Positions 11,226 through 23,764 of a DNA stretch of 64,000 bases are shown in pieces (within the stretch, counting starts at the first letter, position 1; each line of letters begins with the position of its first letter). The stretch is from Salminus brasiliensis (lineage: Eukaryota; Chordata; Actinopteri; Characiformes; Bryconidae): positions 15,781,771 to 15,845,770 of the forward strand of contig NC_132893.1 of NCBI RefSeq assembly GCF_030463535.1, in the 5' to 3' direction. A model generated the notes under the pieces. That model made no database searches. It saw nothing but the letters and a program-made list of their open reading frames with translations, and had not been told where the DNA came from. The translations under genes were made by a program, and so were the position numbers.

Positions 11226-12168
11226 GGCTATATTTTAGGATTGCTATTATTTACATTATACATGATACCATTGGGCTCAGTTATAAGCAGACATGACATT
11301 AATTTCCACTGTAATGCAGATGACACACAGCTATATATATTAGCCAAACCTGACGATAAATTTAGATGAAAGAAAATGGAGGACTGTATAAAGGAACTAA
11401 CTTAACTTTACATAACTTCCTTCTTCTTAACTGACAAAAACCGAGGTTCTCCTTTTAAGTCCAAAAGACACTAAAAATAAACTATCAGACTTAATTTTAG
11501 ACTTGGCTGATTCCATTATTCCTGGTGTAGCAGCTAAAAATCTTGGCATCATATTCGATTCAGATCTATTATTTGAGCAACATAGAGCTAATATTAGCAG
11601 GACAGCCTTTATACAGTTTAGGAATGTCGCCAAACTAAGACTAAAACTCCTTATCTCTACAGGTTGCAGAAAAGTTAGCACTAGCTTTTAATACCTCAAG
11701 ACTAAATTACTGTAATGCACTTTTGTCAGGTTGGTCCAGCAGGAACCATAATAAACTTCAATAAGTTCACTATTAATATCACCACTGTTAACTATCATTA
11801 CTCTAATTACTCTGACCATCACTGCTATGACTACATTAAGTTATACTACACCATGATTATTATATTGGGATTATCAGAACAGTTTAACAGTATAGATGGT
11901 TTGGTTGCTTATAAATAGTTCCAGAGGAGGAACCCCTTGTAAGTCTTGGTTCCTCCCAGGGTTTCTTCCTCCAGCTCTGAGGGAGTTTTTCCTTGCCACT
12001 GTCACCGTTGGCTTACTCACTGGGAGTCTTTGTTCGTATGTGTCTTCTTATGTTATTTCTTCTTTCTGTCTTTTATTAATTACTGATTATGTAAAGCTTG
12101 TGATTATGTTTACAAGAACAGTTGTAAAAACTGCCATACAAACAAAGTTGACTTGACTTGACTTAATG
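11226..12168 (+). mobile_element. L2/Maui-type LINE, 5'-truncated and internally deleted
   Basis: The copy begins in the reverse transcriptase just upstream of the YADD region (ataccattgggctcagtt, then nucleotides for Y-N-A-D-D-T-Q-L). It runs through the [18 protein letters not shown] and ANISRTAF segments with many frame breaks. It then jumps near 11755 to the 3' untranslated region (tccagaggaggaacc, gtttcttcctccagctctga). It ends in caaacaaagttgacttgact, the (CTTGA)n end of this family. Compared with the copy at 14.8-17.7 kb it lacks the C-terminal ALHWLPV part. Confidence 0.85.
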
Positions 12169-12375
12169 GCTGTGCTTTAAAATTGAAAACATGATAGAAA
12201 TCTGTTTAATTATATTACATTTATTTAATTCCAGTGAATCATTAGATCTTCTCTAAAGACCTAGATCACCCTGTGGCTTTCCCACAAGTCCACTTTGAAG
12301 TGACACTAGTCAGTAGACCTTGCCAGCAAGTTTTTGTGTGCCAAAATGCATCTGCCCACAACATGTTCTCTCTCA

Positions 12376-12378
<3 letters not shown>

Positions 12379-12426
<48 letters not shown>
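12379..12426. repeat. (CT)n microsatellite
   Basis: About 24 CT units. The Ser/Leu and Arg/Glu open frames over it are repeat artefacts. Confidence 0.95.
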
Positions 12427-12429
<3 letters not shown>

Positions 12430-12639
12430 ACTAGAATGTGACTCTTTAACAGTGAAACCTCAGTCTGACAGACGCATGAATATAACAACACTCCCAGCCA
12501 AGTTGCTCATTGGAAAGTGATCACTTACACACTACATCACAAACCTGCTTACCATAGACTGACAAGCACAATTAGAGCACTTTGTCAAGTCGCCAACTGG
12601 ATAAAATAAACATGACTTATCACTTGATAATGGCTATCA

Positions 12640-12950
12640 GTTGTCTCTTTTATTCTCCTGTGATCCATACATTATCAATGATTGTGATACAGGCAATCTC
12701 CCCCTGAAGTCAGTCTGCTGAAATAGTAGACATTAACATCCTGTGATCTTACATAACCTGATTATTGAAACCGTTTGTCCAGAAAAAAGAGGCAGATGGG
12801 TTTACAGAAATTAAATCCTGCAGAACTGCATTACCTCTAGTGTTGAAAGCTACATGCTCTTGTTGGCAGGAGAAAATGAAGCAGAGCCTAGTGCTCCTGT
12901 CTGACCTGGAATAATCCCTGAAGATGCACAGTTGCTTCTCTTAAAGAGGG
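12640..12950. promoter_or_regulatory. Candidate conserved non-coding element
   Basis: Complex, repeat-free sequence with several possible homeodomain/TALE motifs: cattatcaatgattgtgat, acctgattattgaaacc and gaaattaaatcctgc. No open frame spans it and no transposon similarity is seen. Proposed as an enhancer candidate on sequence style only. Confidence 0.22.
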
Positions 12951-12959
12951 TGTTCAACT

Positions 12960-14390
12960 TATTTTATGTTTGAGCTCTTCTATATATTGGACAATTTAAT
13001 TTCTAGGCACCTCAGACAATGTATTAATTCATTTCCCTAGAGAAAAGAAGTTGACTCAGTTATGCTAAACTTTATTATGCTGCAGTGTACTAAAGTGCTT
13101 GTAGCCACACTAAGGATCAGTGCACTTAACGAAAAAAAATAAAGGGCTAAAATTGAACTACTACTTACTATACTTCAAATGGGTAGAATACTACTTACAA
13201 ACCCACTGTATATTATTGAACCAGCACAGTTGACTCAGTTATGGTAAGAAACAACATTAGAGAAATGATTAAGTCCAACATCAGTGCAGTTTATTATTAT
13301 TTTTTGTGTGTGCTATTTTTAAGCTTGCATGGGCCAATTATATTAAGTTGATTCAACTCAAAGATTGGTAAAATGATCACAAATGTTCATCCAACTTAAA
13401 CAGACTAATGTTTTCAATGTTTTTTTAAAGTTTATTTGCAAGCATTTTATGAAAGCATAATACTAATGTATTAAAATACATTTGTTAGTATATTAAAAAA
13501 CAATACAAAGACAAAACTCACTAGGATTGTTAACCATGATTACATAAAATTACGTTATCACATGTCTTGGCTGATACAGGTAAAAATGTTTCACTTAATA
13601 ACGTTGTCCACACTCTTGATCATAAAAGACATTACAGGAGCCTAAAATGTTTTAGAAAAGTATTAATATTAAAACTTCATGTATTGACACAAAACCTGTT
13701 GCACCGAGAAAATGTCCAAAACACCTTAAACAGAAAAAAAAAATTTCTTCTTCCACCCAAAGCACAGGATTGTTTGTCAAGTGTGTAACCGGCTCACATT
13801 TGTATAGCAGATTATAGCCTTTCTAGGTTCAACAGAAACAAAACCTGCACATTTTACTGTACTCCAACATAAACTCTTTGTTATTTCCAATGCTCCCCCT
13901 AGATGAAATTTTTTCATTTTTTCATTAGCCTTGTTTTTAAAGTGACATTTAATTTAAATTCTAAATTGACACATATTTTGCAAAAGTTGTATAACCTTTT
14001 AAAGATTTATAATAAAATGTTTATAATAAATTCAATGTTTCCCAACCCTGATGTATCTTTTTTTAACTATGTCTTTTTTAACTGCTACAAGTACACTAGA
14101 TCCAACTAATTGGGTCATTTATTACCCCTTCCTGTGTTTAAGCTGTACTCCAGGACCGCTTAACTACATTGTTAACTAAAATGTAACCTGGCATCATGGG
14201 TTTAATTACATTTTTCTAGTTTGGCAAGTAATATTACTAACATTAATAGTTCCTACCCTCTCTAAGATAACATGGGTGACGTAATAGAGGTAACATAAGT
14301 TAATTCCAATAAAAGACAAGAGAACCATATTCACCATTTGTGATGGACACAGGTGGAATTTGGCCACCACCTTTAACCAACCGTGGAGTG
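12960..14390. other. AT-rich intergenic DNA, nothing recognised
   Basis: Long A and T runs and short frames without domains. No repeat family could be assigned. Confidence 0.4.
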
Positions 14391-14394
14391 AACA

Positions 14395-14612
14395 CACACA
14401 TGCACACTAGTGAGCACACACACCCACACACACAGTGATCACACATGCCCAAAGCAGTGAGAAGCCATTGCCACAGCATCTAGGGAGTAGAGAAGATTAA
14501 GGTCCTTGCTCAAAGACCCAACAGGTGCAACTTGCCAAGTCTGGGTATCGAATCCACAATTTTGTCATTAATAGCCCAGTGTTTTAACCATTGAGCTACC
14601 ATTGGCCAAAGG
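14395..14612 (-). mobile_element. tRNA-derived SINE
   Basis: Read on the minus strand from about 14608, it starts tggtagctcaatggttaaa, a good RNA polymerase III A box, and about 30 bp later has gtggattcgatacc, a good B box. The body continues into a region with actgctttgggcatgtgtg and a CA/GT-rich end with cactagtgtgcatgtg. This arrangement is a tRNA-like head followed by an unrelated body. A body fragment of the same family, in the other orientation, is at 38.8 kb. It is not a functional tRNA gene because the cloverleaf is not maintained. Confidence 0.7.
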
Positions 14613-14810
14613 AAGGGGCCAGGCACAGGATTTAAACGAATTAGGATAATAATTTTTTCCACAGCAACAATTGTTAGTGTATGAAATCTCAAACCTTTAC
14701 ATTAAATATCAATGTGCTTAAAATACAAACATGAGCTTGGACACTGGTCTACTAGGATTTATATTATAGTACTTATATAGTATTATAGAGATTTTCGTCA
14801 TAGTTCATAT

Positions 14811-16911
14811 TTGCACTCATGTACTAAAAGAACAAGCTCCACCCCAGATCAACAGATAGTTTCATCACATAAACCACTTTTAATAATATCGGATCATTAT
14901 CTAATCTCCTTTGAGCTACATCTAAGGCAAAATGTTAATTCGTCTCCCCAACACTGTCTAAAGCGCACAATAACACCAATGACAGCTGTACAGTATACTA
15001 AAAATCTCCCACCCCTATCAACCTTAGCTTACACTCCGTCAGACCAAACGAAGCTCGTTAAATTAACAAACGATCTAGAGAATACCCTTCGATCAACCTT
15101 AGACAAAGTAGCACCGTTTAAAAATAAAATGATGAGGCAAAAAAGGCTCGCACCATGGTACAGTGATCATACTCGTACCTTAAAACAAACAGTGCGGAAA
15201 CTAGAGCGTAAATGGTGGACGACCAAACTAGAGGTGTTCCACTCTGCGTGGAAGGACAGCCTTAGTCAATATAGAAAGGCACTCATTAAAGCTCGCTCAG
15301 CGTATTTGGCCTCGCTGATCGAGAAAAACAAAAACAATCCCAGAATTCTTTTTAGTGAGATCTCTAAACTCACTAAAAGCCAGGCAGATTCTCAACCCCA
15401 GATCCCAACATCTTTAACCAGTCATGTTTTTATGAACTATTTTAATAATAAAATAGAAAATATTAGACAACAAATCTAACCCTGCTTATTAAATCAAACA
15501 TGGCCGTCACCTGATGTAGTTGCTTTAGAACATAACTTAGTTGTAGAACAAAGGCTGGAAGCCTTCTACCCGCTTCCACAGCCAGAACTAGAAAAAATTA
15601 TTTCCTCAGCTAATTGTACAACATGTACACTCGACCCGATTCCCTCTAAATTGCTCCCAATTATAATCGGACCTCTTTTAACAATTGTAAATTCATCCCT
15701 TAGCCTTGGGCATGTACCCCAAACCCTTAAAATAGCAGTTATAAAACCTTTAATCAAGAAACCAAATCTTGATCCTAGCGTATTATCTAATTATAGACCC
15801 ATCTCAAACTTAACATTCGTATCTAAGATATTAGAAAAAGCTGTGGCCCAACAACTCTGCTTATACCTGAGTAAAAATGACATGTATGAGAAATTCCAGT
15901 CTGGATTTAGACCCAATCACAGCACAGAGACAGCCCTAGTGAAGATTACGAATGATCTCCTTCTTGCCTCTGATCAAGGCTACGTATCTTTATTAGTCCT
16001 ACTAGACCTTAGTGCAATGTTACCACTGGGCTCAGTTATAAGCAGACATGGCGTTAATTTCCATTTTTATGCAGATGACACACAGCTCTATATATCAGCC
16101 AAACCTGACAATAAATTTAGACTACAGAAAATGGAGGACTGTTTAAAGGATATAAAACTGGATGTCACATAACTTCCTTCTCCTCAACAGTGACAAAACC
16201 GAAGTTCTCCTTTTAGGTCCAAAAGACTCTAGAAATAAACTATCAGACTTAATGTTAGACTTGGCTGATGCTTCCATCATTCCTGGTTCAGCAGCTAAAA
16301 ATCTTGGCGTCACATTCGACTCAGATTTATCATTTGAGCAACATATAGCTAATATTAGTAGAACAGCCTTTATGCAGCTTAGGAACATCTCCAAACTAAG
16401 AAACTCCTTATCACTACAAGACGCAGAATAGCTAGTACATGCTTTTATTACCTCAAGGCTAGATTACTGTAATGCACTTTTGTCAGGTTGTTCCAGCAGG
16501 AACCTCAATAAACTTCAGCTGGTGCAAAATGCTGCAGCCAGGGTCCTTACTAAAACTAGAAAATTTGACCATATCAGTCCAGTTCTATCAGCACTTCATT
16601 GGCTCCCAGTTAAATTCCGTATCGAACACAAAATTCTTCTATTAACATATAAGGCCCTACATGGCCTCGCTCCTGAGTACCTGCAGGATCTTATTGTATA
16701 TTACGAACCATCAAGACTACTTAGATCTCAGGGTGCTGGATTCTTACTCGTTCCCAAAATTCAGAAAACCTCAGCAGGGGGAAGAGCCTTTTCTTATAAA
16801 GCCCCCCAACTCTGGAATAACCTTCCAGATAATGTTCGGGACTCAGAGACAGTCTCAATCTTTAAATCTAAGCTGAAAACTTATATGTGTAGTTTAGCTT
16901 TTGGTAATTAA
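14811..16911 (+). pseudogene. LINE ORF2 remnant of copy A (reverse transcriptase)
   Basis: The first frame (14811-15479) carries SDHYLISFELHL, the end of the APE endonuclease, then the linker with LAPWYSDHTRTLKQ. It stops after RQQI at 15479. After the stop the frame resumes with SNYRPISNLTFVSKILEKAV and FQSGFRPNHSTETAL. It breaks at the internal deletion, which removes the motif-A Asp, but keeps [11 protein letters not shown] (catalytic YADD). The tail frame 16480-16911 has [13 protein letters not shown] and [19 protein letters not shown], typical of L2/CR1-type LINE C-termini. The missing motif A and several breaks make it dead. Confidence 0.9.
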
Positions 16912-17722
16912 TGTTTCTTAGATAAGGGCTGCAGGTCCAGGGGTTCGCGGACCCAGGGAATTGTAGTACACTGAGATGCTAGAGCTGTCGTCTCGCTGCT
17001 TACACGCGATCACTCAGGTTTGTTGACGGTGGAGCAGATAGATGCTGGTGTTCTCAGGGTGCGCCCGTGTCCGTGTTACCTTCTGGCTCTCTCCTTTTAA
17101 TTATGCTGTGATAATCAGACCTGCCGGAGTCATCAGACATACCCTGATGCTGATGCTCAACATTCTCTGCCCTCCATAAAATTCCTCTTAGAACTAACTT
17201 TTCTCTTTTTACCTTCTTCGAGTAAATGGCCACCCAGCCCGACCTGCTGGAAGATTGCCCGCTGAGGTCCCCTCTACCTGTGTCTAACCAGCTGCCACCT
17301 ACCAGTCCGGCCAGCGGGTCCCCCCCAACCCGCCACCACCCATGGCTCACCCGCCTGCCGCTGCTGCCGTGCTGAAACCTAGATGGACTCGTGTCTGTCT
17401 GACACTATTAATATCACCACTATTAACTTTCTGTTGTATCTGCTTTGGTAATTTTTATCATTAATGTTTAAATAGTCTGGCCAGAGGAGGATGGGTCCCC
17501 CCTGTGAGTCTTGGTTCCTCCCAAGGTTTCTTCCTCCAGCTCTGAGGGAGTTTTTCCTTGCCACTGTCGCCGTTGGCTTGCTCACGGGGGTCTTTGATCC
17601 TTCATGTTATTTCTTCTTTCTTCTTACTTCCTTTATTAAGTACTAATTATGTAAAGCTGCTTTGTGACGACAACAGTTGTAAAAAGCGCTATACAAATAA
17701 ATTTGACTTGACTTGACTTTTC
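14811..17722 (+). mobile_element. L2/Maui-type LINE, 5'-truncated (copy A)
   Basis: This non-LTR retrotransposon starts at the end of its endonuclease domain. It keeps most of the reverse transcriptase and the whole 3' untranslated region, and ends in aaatttgacttgacttgact. The 3' region contains gggttcgcggacccaggg, then ggatgggtcccccctgtgag and tttcttcctccagctctgag. Parts of this 3' region recur many times in the window on both strands. About 200 bp are missing at 16012 relative to the copy at 61-64 kb, fusing LSA directly to MLPLGSV and deleting the AAFDTIDH motif. Confidence 0.92.
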
Positions 17723-17729
17723 TAATAAC

Positions 17730-19165
17730 TTACATGTCAATTGTCCCCAGAACACAGAGATGGATTATGCATTAAATAGGGTTCTAAGAGTACACAAAAG
17801 GCATGACTCAGTTCAAACCATGGTTTGGTATGATTTCAACCTGAGTTTGGTTCCATCAGTTACATTTTTGTTTTATTTTTGTATTATTTTGAATACACAG
17901 TTGTGCATGTTGGCTAGTTAGGTAGCTAAGCCTGTAGTGTGTAAACAGCATGTTCAACGCAGTTTCACAAACTGCATTAGAGAGAGAGAAAAAGAGACAG
18001 GAGGAGGATATTAGTCAGATCCAAACTTGCTAGTGACTGACAGCTTAGGGTTTCCAGGTGTAACTCAGGTGTGAAACCAGCTGTTTCTTAGATAAGGGCT
18101 GCACACATCCACATCCCTTCATTTACAGTGTGAATACTTCTGTAGTTTACTGTGTGCTGTATATTCTCTGTGTGACTGTGCAAATACATGTACCATTTTG
18201 CCCCTAGTCCTAAAAACATATATTTGTCTGTTAACAATGTATTATTCGAATGCGATTCAAAAGGTGGTAGAAATGAATGAAACATGAGGAGTCATGTGAA
18301 ACATGCAAATATTTTATTGGTAACAAATAGCTGTATGTTTGTGTCTAAACAAAAAACTGTACATTATGTGAAATGATTTTAGGGATTTATGACATTTCAT
18401 TTATTCTTTAGCACTAAGACTAATGAATTTTAATTCTCAATCATTTTCAAACTGTACCACAACAGTATATGATGAGTAACGTTAATTAATGGTAAAAATG
18501 TCACCTTTTCTTGCAGCATTCATATTAATCTACTAAACTTTTTTTCTAAATTGTTTCTCTTGCAGCAGTTTGCTATAATATACATGTATTCTGTACAACT
18601 CATTTATAAAGGTTTGATATAACTACATAACAAAATAAGTGAAATAAATACTGTGAACTAAAATGATGATAAATGACACACTTACTCTGGAGATGGAATC
18701 ACTCTTGCTGATTCAGGACTAGCCTCCCCTGCCTGTGTCTAGCCTTTACTATTTCATAAGAAGTCACAGTAATGATCTTAGGTCAGCACAAAAGGACAGC
18801 TTCTACCACCCACCCCTGCAACTTTGAAGAAGATGGAGTAACATTAGACAGGTAGACAGGTCTCTCTCACTAATGTAGACAGGTATCTGTCACTAATGTT
18901 ATTGGGTTGCATTTGGCCCACAGTCCAATGCAGGGTTTATATAGTGTGGTCCAAATGTCTAAAAACATGAATGAAAATGCTTTTATTTTGCATTATCAAC
19001 AACAAATCAATGATGTAGCAATAGTAAAACATTAAAATGCATTCAGTAGATTATTAAGAGATTTCTACTTAACTACATGATTAAAAATAGCTGGGTATAG
19101 TTTGCTGAATTTTGATTTGGAGTTCTCACATCTGTAGTCACATATCATGTTTATCATATTTGAAC
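17730..19165. other. Intergenic, no gene
   Basis: Nothing coding. The 22-bp string around 18082-18103, tgtttcttagataagggctg plus ca, is identical to the start of the LINE 3' region at 16912-16933. It may be a tiny LINE-derived fragment. The rest is AT-rich. Confidence 0.35.
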
Positions 19166-19204
19166 TAGATTAGGTTTCAGTTAAGGTTAGGGCAAGGAAT
19201 ACAT

Positions 19205-20405
19205 CAAGTTGATCAGTTCACGGATGTTCTTACAGACATCTTCAACGTCTCCCTGTGCAGCTCCACTGTCCCAACGTGCCTCAAGACCACCACCATCGTC
19301 CCTGTGCCGAAGAAGTCCACGGTGTCCTGCCTCAATGACTACAGTCCCGTTGCTCTCACACCGATACTCATGAAGTGCTTCGAGAGGCTAGTCATGAGGA
19401 ACATCAAGACCCAACTGCCCTCTTCATTGGACCCTCTGCAGTTTGCATATTGTCCCAATCGTTCCACGGACAATGCCATCACCACCACCCATCTCTCCCT
19501 TACCCACCCGGAGAAGAAGGACACCTATGTCAGAATGCTGTTCATAGACTTCAGTTCAGCATTCAACACCATCATCCCACAGAATCTCATCAGGAAGTTA
19601 AGCTTGCTGGGCCTCAACACCCCCCTCTGCAACTAGATCCTGGACTTCCTGATGGGGAGGCCCCAGTTAGTCCGGTTCGGGGACAGCATCTCCAGCACCA
19701 TCACACTGAACACTGGGGCACCCCAGGGCAGTGTTCTGAGTCCTCTGCTGTTCACCCTGCTGACTCATGACTGTGCTGCGAAACACAGTTCCAACAGCAT
19801 CATAAAGTTCGCAGATGATACAACTGTGCTGGGTCTCATCAGCAAAGGCGATGAGTCAGCATACAGAGAGGTGGTGCAGCAGCTGACAGACTGGTGTACA
19901 GTCAACAGCCTTCACTTGAATGTAGACAAGACCAAAGAAATGGTTGTTGACTTCAGGAAAACAAGACACGACCACTCACCGCTCAGCATCAACAATTCCT
20001 CTGTGGAGATCGTTAAGAGCACCAAGTTTCTTGGTGTCCACTCAGTGGAGAACCTCACCTGGTCCCTGAACACCAGCTCTACAGCCAAGAAAGCCCAGCA
20101 GCGTCTCTACTTCCTCCCGAAGCTGAGAAAGGCCCGTCTCCCTCCACCCATTCTCACCCTCTTCTATAGAGGGACCATAGAGAGCATCCTGAGCAGCTGC
20201 ATCACTGCCTGGTTTGGGACCTGCACAGTCTTTGACCGCAAGACCCTCCAACATATTGTGAAGACAGTCTGTATTGTGTTGTATGTGTTCTGTATGCACT
20301 GTGTCTATGTTGCACCATGGTCCTGGAGGAACGTTGTTTTGTTTCACTGTGTACTCTGTATATAGTTGAAATGACAATAAAAACCCACTTGACTTGACTT
20401 GACTT
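19205..20405 (+). mobile_element. Rex1/CR1-like LINE, 5'-truncated
   Basis: One reading frame from 19211 to about 20260 is open except for a single stop (TAG at 19634-19636, probably a Trp codon). It contains [49 protein letters not shown] (motif A Asp), GAPQGSVLSPLLF, KFADDTTVLG (FADD catalytic pair), KTKEMVVDFRK and LPPPILTLFYRGTIESIL. The end of the frame is cut and joins a short 3' region with an AATAAA-like signal, closing in acccacttgacttgacttga. It differs from the L2/Maui copies. A minus-strand fragment of the same type is at 32.0 kb. Clade naming is by memory of motif style. Confidence 0.88.
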
Positions 20406-20520
20406 GAAGGGTGAGATTCAGGATTAGGTTTTGAGTTGAAGTTAAGGTTGGGGTTAGGTTAAGATTTGGGCCAAGGTTACAGTTAGTCAGAATTAAGGTG
20501 AATCTGCTTAATGGAAGAAA
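20406..20520 (+). repeat. Degenerate GGTTAG/GTTAAG-type repeat flanking the LINE
   Basis: The stretch ggattaggttttgagttgaa then gttggggttaggttaag is an imperfect G/T-rich hexamer-like repeat. A similar piece (ggtttcagttaaggttaggg) lies just left of the LINE at about 19173-19200, so the LINE probably inserted into this simple repeat. It is telomere-like only in appearance. Confidence 0.5.
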
Positions 20521-20529
20521 CACATCTTT

Positions 20530-22455
20530 ATGTAACATACCAACAATAAAGTCATAAGTCATAATAAATAAGTCATTTATCAACAGCCTGTCTTCAAGGT
20601 AGCTTATACCTCATCTATATACCTCAGGGCATATGGATGCTTCAGTAATGCTGCTTCACTGATATGTTGTTACTGATGCAATATTAAGAGTTTATTGCTC
20701 ATTGGCAAATGACCACTTAAAATAAAGTGTTACCCAATATAATTCACAAAAAATCAGCATAATGATTTTAGTGAAGAATAGAAACTTACATCTTATATTT
20801 GAACAATCCAGTAATTGCATGGAAAACAATGTAAACCGATTTATACTTAAATGAAAGAACTGAGAAATTCAAGCCTATCTGTCTGAGCAACTCAAATTTG
20901 TCTAATACTTAAAATAAGCCATGTTCCTATACTTCAAATCCCTAAGTCCACATGATGATCCTCATTTTTCTCCCACATTTATCTCCAAAATAGTACTAGT
21001 ACAGTAGTCTATTAACTCACCCTTTTTAGGTGTTGAGGTCTACATTAAGCATTGAAAACTGTATGTATGATAGCATGCTGGAGGCTCAGGAGAAAATCCT
21101 ATGAATAAATAAATAATTATTGATAATTATTATTATATATAATTTATTTCTTCATAAGATTTTTACATTGAAAGTGAACCTGGGCAGTCATTTTGAATGG
21201 GTTAAAGATAGGCTCACTTTTAGGTGCCACCACTGCACCTAAAAAGTTTATTTATTTATTTAATCTTTTGAAAAAAGTGCACGCAAAAACACTTTTTCTA
21301 AGTTCATTGAACTTAAAATATTAAGTTAATAGAATAAGACCATATTTTAAGGTTCAATTAACATACATTTTTCAATTAAGCAAGTGGTTGATTTTTATGT
21401 TAAAGCATCTATGCAGATATTCAATTTTGGAACACAATCAAAGTGTTATTTACTTACTGACCATGACTAGAAGACACCACAAGCTAGAGAAAAGATTTTA
21501 CATAATTAAGCAGGTCCAAGCCTAATAGTTTCATCTTCTTTCTGTTCATATTGCAACACCAGCAGTGAATTACAGACACTAACTAAGGAACATTAGTTTT
21601 ATCCTGCTTATCCTGCAATAATTTTCTGAATTGCACAATTGTAGTCAGATTTGGACAGATACAAGTATTTGGACATTTGTTTAATTTTGCTTCAGTACAC
21701 CACCTCGATGGATCTTCAATAGCCATTCAGCTGCATTTTTAACAAGCATGTGTAAAGTAATGATTTGATGGTTACTTTGGCAGCTAAATACTTGTCAGCC
21801 AAGTTTAAAGAAAGTTACAAAAATATCCACAGTAATTTACTCAACATACAAATAAGTATGACAAGTAAATGCTTGTCAGAAACACACTGTAACTTGTCTA
21901 GGACAGGAGGGCAAGCATTAATGCTGAGCGCTTTTTATAGGTTGTTACAACGTACCCTGTCACATTTTAGCCAATATAACCTACACAGACTGTAGAGAAG
22001 ACCACATCCCTGTTCAGAGGCCTATCCTTGTCAGGAGGTGAACCATGCCCACTTTCCCATTTCAATTACAGATACAGATATTTTAAACACTAAACACATA
22101 CAGATACAGAGTGCTGGTGTTGTGGTACTGAGTACCAGCTTGGCTACATTCAGAGATTTCTGTACATGCTGCCCAAGACTCCCTGGTTATCAAATTATTA
22201 GGAGAACTGTGACTCTCACCTCCAGGTTCCATGTTTTACTGTAATTACATATTTATCTGTTTGGGCCTGTGTCTGACCCTCTGCAGGATGTTATTTCTTC
22301 CGTACCATCAACACCACTCAGAGTGAGAATGCAGTCTGGCGTCTGTTTACGCCTTATATAAAGTTGCATACATTTATTAAACATGATCTTAGATTAGTTT
22401 TCTTACTCTGAGACACTTAACACATATGAATGTTTTAATGGTTCTTTGCCTGGTT
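20530..22455. other. Intergenic, no gene
   Basis: AT-rich. Near 21655-21700, ggacagatacaagtatttgg and the following tggacatttg resemble a Tc1-like terminal repeat, but no second end or transposase was found. Frames at 21765-21995 and 22038-22244 carry no domain. Confidence 0.35.
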
Positions 22456-22462
22456 AAGGAGC

Positions 22463-23090
22463 AGAGGTGTCAAGTAACGGAACATATACATTGGTACCTT
22501 ACGTAAGTAGAAATTTTGGTTATCTATACTTTACTGGAGTAATTATTTTTCAGACGACTTTTTAATTATACTCCTTAATTCTTTACGCAATTATCTGTAC
22601 CTTCTACTCCTTACATTAAAAAAAATCCTCATTACTCTTAATTCATTTTGATTTGTTTTCATTCTGATCCAGATAAATTGCGCCATCTGGAAACCTACCA
22701 TTCATACCATTCTGACACCCTATTGGTTTGTAAGTGATCCATCGCACCTACACATCACATCACACTCCAGCAAGGATACAGCAGACATATGTAGCCTAGT
22801 ATGAAGATGGCAGAGAGTAAAGACTCAGATGAAATGTCCCAACTAAGCACCATATTTACATTCCAATAAAGGTTATTGATAACATGCCTCTGAAGTTTGA
22901 CATTTTGCACCATTACAACACTTACTGTGGCGCGGCCTAAGCTTTTATTACCTTTGTTTGTTGCCTAAACTTTGTTTTCCTTACAATTTTATAATTTACG
23001 TAGTTTTGAAACCTGTACTTTTACTTGCTGATTTTAAACCCTACTATGTACACTTCCACCTGAGTAATGAATGTGAATACCTTTGTTAAG
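22463..23090 (+). mobile_element. hAT-like non-autonomous element with Tol2-like ends
   Basis: The left end starts cagaggtgtcaagtaacgg and continues with ttacgtaagtagaaatttt and ctatactttactggagtaat, a subterminal array of short ACTT/AAGT motifs typical of hAT elements such as Tol2. The right part has acctgtacttttacttgctg and acacttccacctgagtaatg in the mirrored sense. The interior (about 500 bp) has no transposase. The exact right end is unclear. Confidence 0.5.
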
Positions 23091-23336
23091 GAGGATTGTG
23101 GAAAATCCTGCAGATGTTTCTATATTGCATTAAAAAAGTAGTCTACCAGTCAACAAATCTTGTGAAATTTCTTCAGCATTTAGCATCTTTCAGCATATGA
23201 CCTCAGGTGTGTTAGGTATTCTTGCTTTTATGCACTCTTCATCTAAAATGATCTGAAGACTACTGCTCAAATTACAGAGGTGTGACCAACTGTAAAGCTG
23301 TACCGAAGCTGTCATCAACACTATTACGTTTCATGT

Positions 23337-23760
23337 TCATAGTTCATATAGCTCTGGACACAAAGCAGCATAACATCCCAAGATCCCAAGCCCTAAGTGA
23401 GCAAGCCAAAGGCGACAGTGGCTAAGAGCGAGTGGAAGAAACCTTGGGTGGAACCACAATCCAAAAGTGGAATCTATCCTCCTCTCATCAACACCGGATA
23501 GCCGAAAAAAGAGCAAAAGCATGAATGCAGAAATAGGTAGTCTTTTCAATGGGAATAAGGTTTAGATCTATGTTTACCTTGTTCATATCAATATGCCAAG
23601 AACTGTAATGAGTTATGTTTGTAGTAATGGCTTTTTAAGAGTCTGTGCAGGGTTACATCTTATCGGGACATGAGTGGAGGATGTCCAGAGCTGGCAACCT
23701 TGGCTGGAGGGTGAATGGCACAAGCAGGTGTGTGAAGACCAGACTGTAAATTATAAACAT
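23337..23760 (-). repeat. LINE 3'-region fragment (second subfamily)
   Basis: The sequence gtgagcaagccaaaggcgac then gtggaagaaaccttgggtgg is the reverse complement of the LINE 3' signature (ggttcctcccaaggtttctt, gccactgtcgccgttggctt). It continues into gagttatgtttgtagtaatg and aagagtctgtgcagggttac, which recur at 56.35 kb and mark a separate 3' subfamily. No coding part is left. Confidence 0.65.
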
Positions 23761-23764
23761 TAAA

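Noticed and set aside
14540-14612. tRNA gene
   Set aside because: A and B box are present but a proper cloverleaf is not. It is the head of a SINE.
20406-20520. Interstitial telomere repeat
   Set aside because: The units are irregular (ggttag, gttaag, ggttgggg) and not (TTAGGG)n. Better called a degenerate simple repeat.
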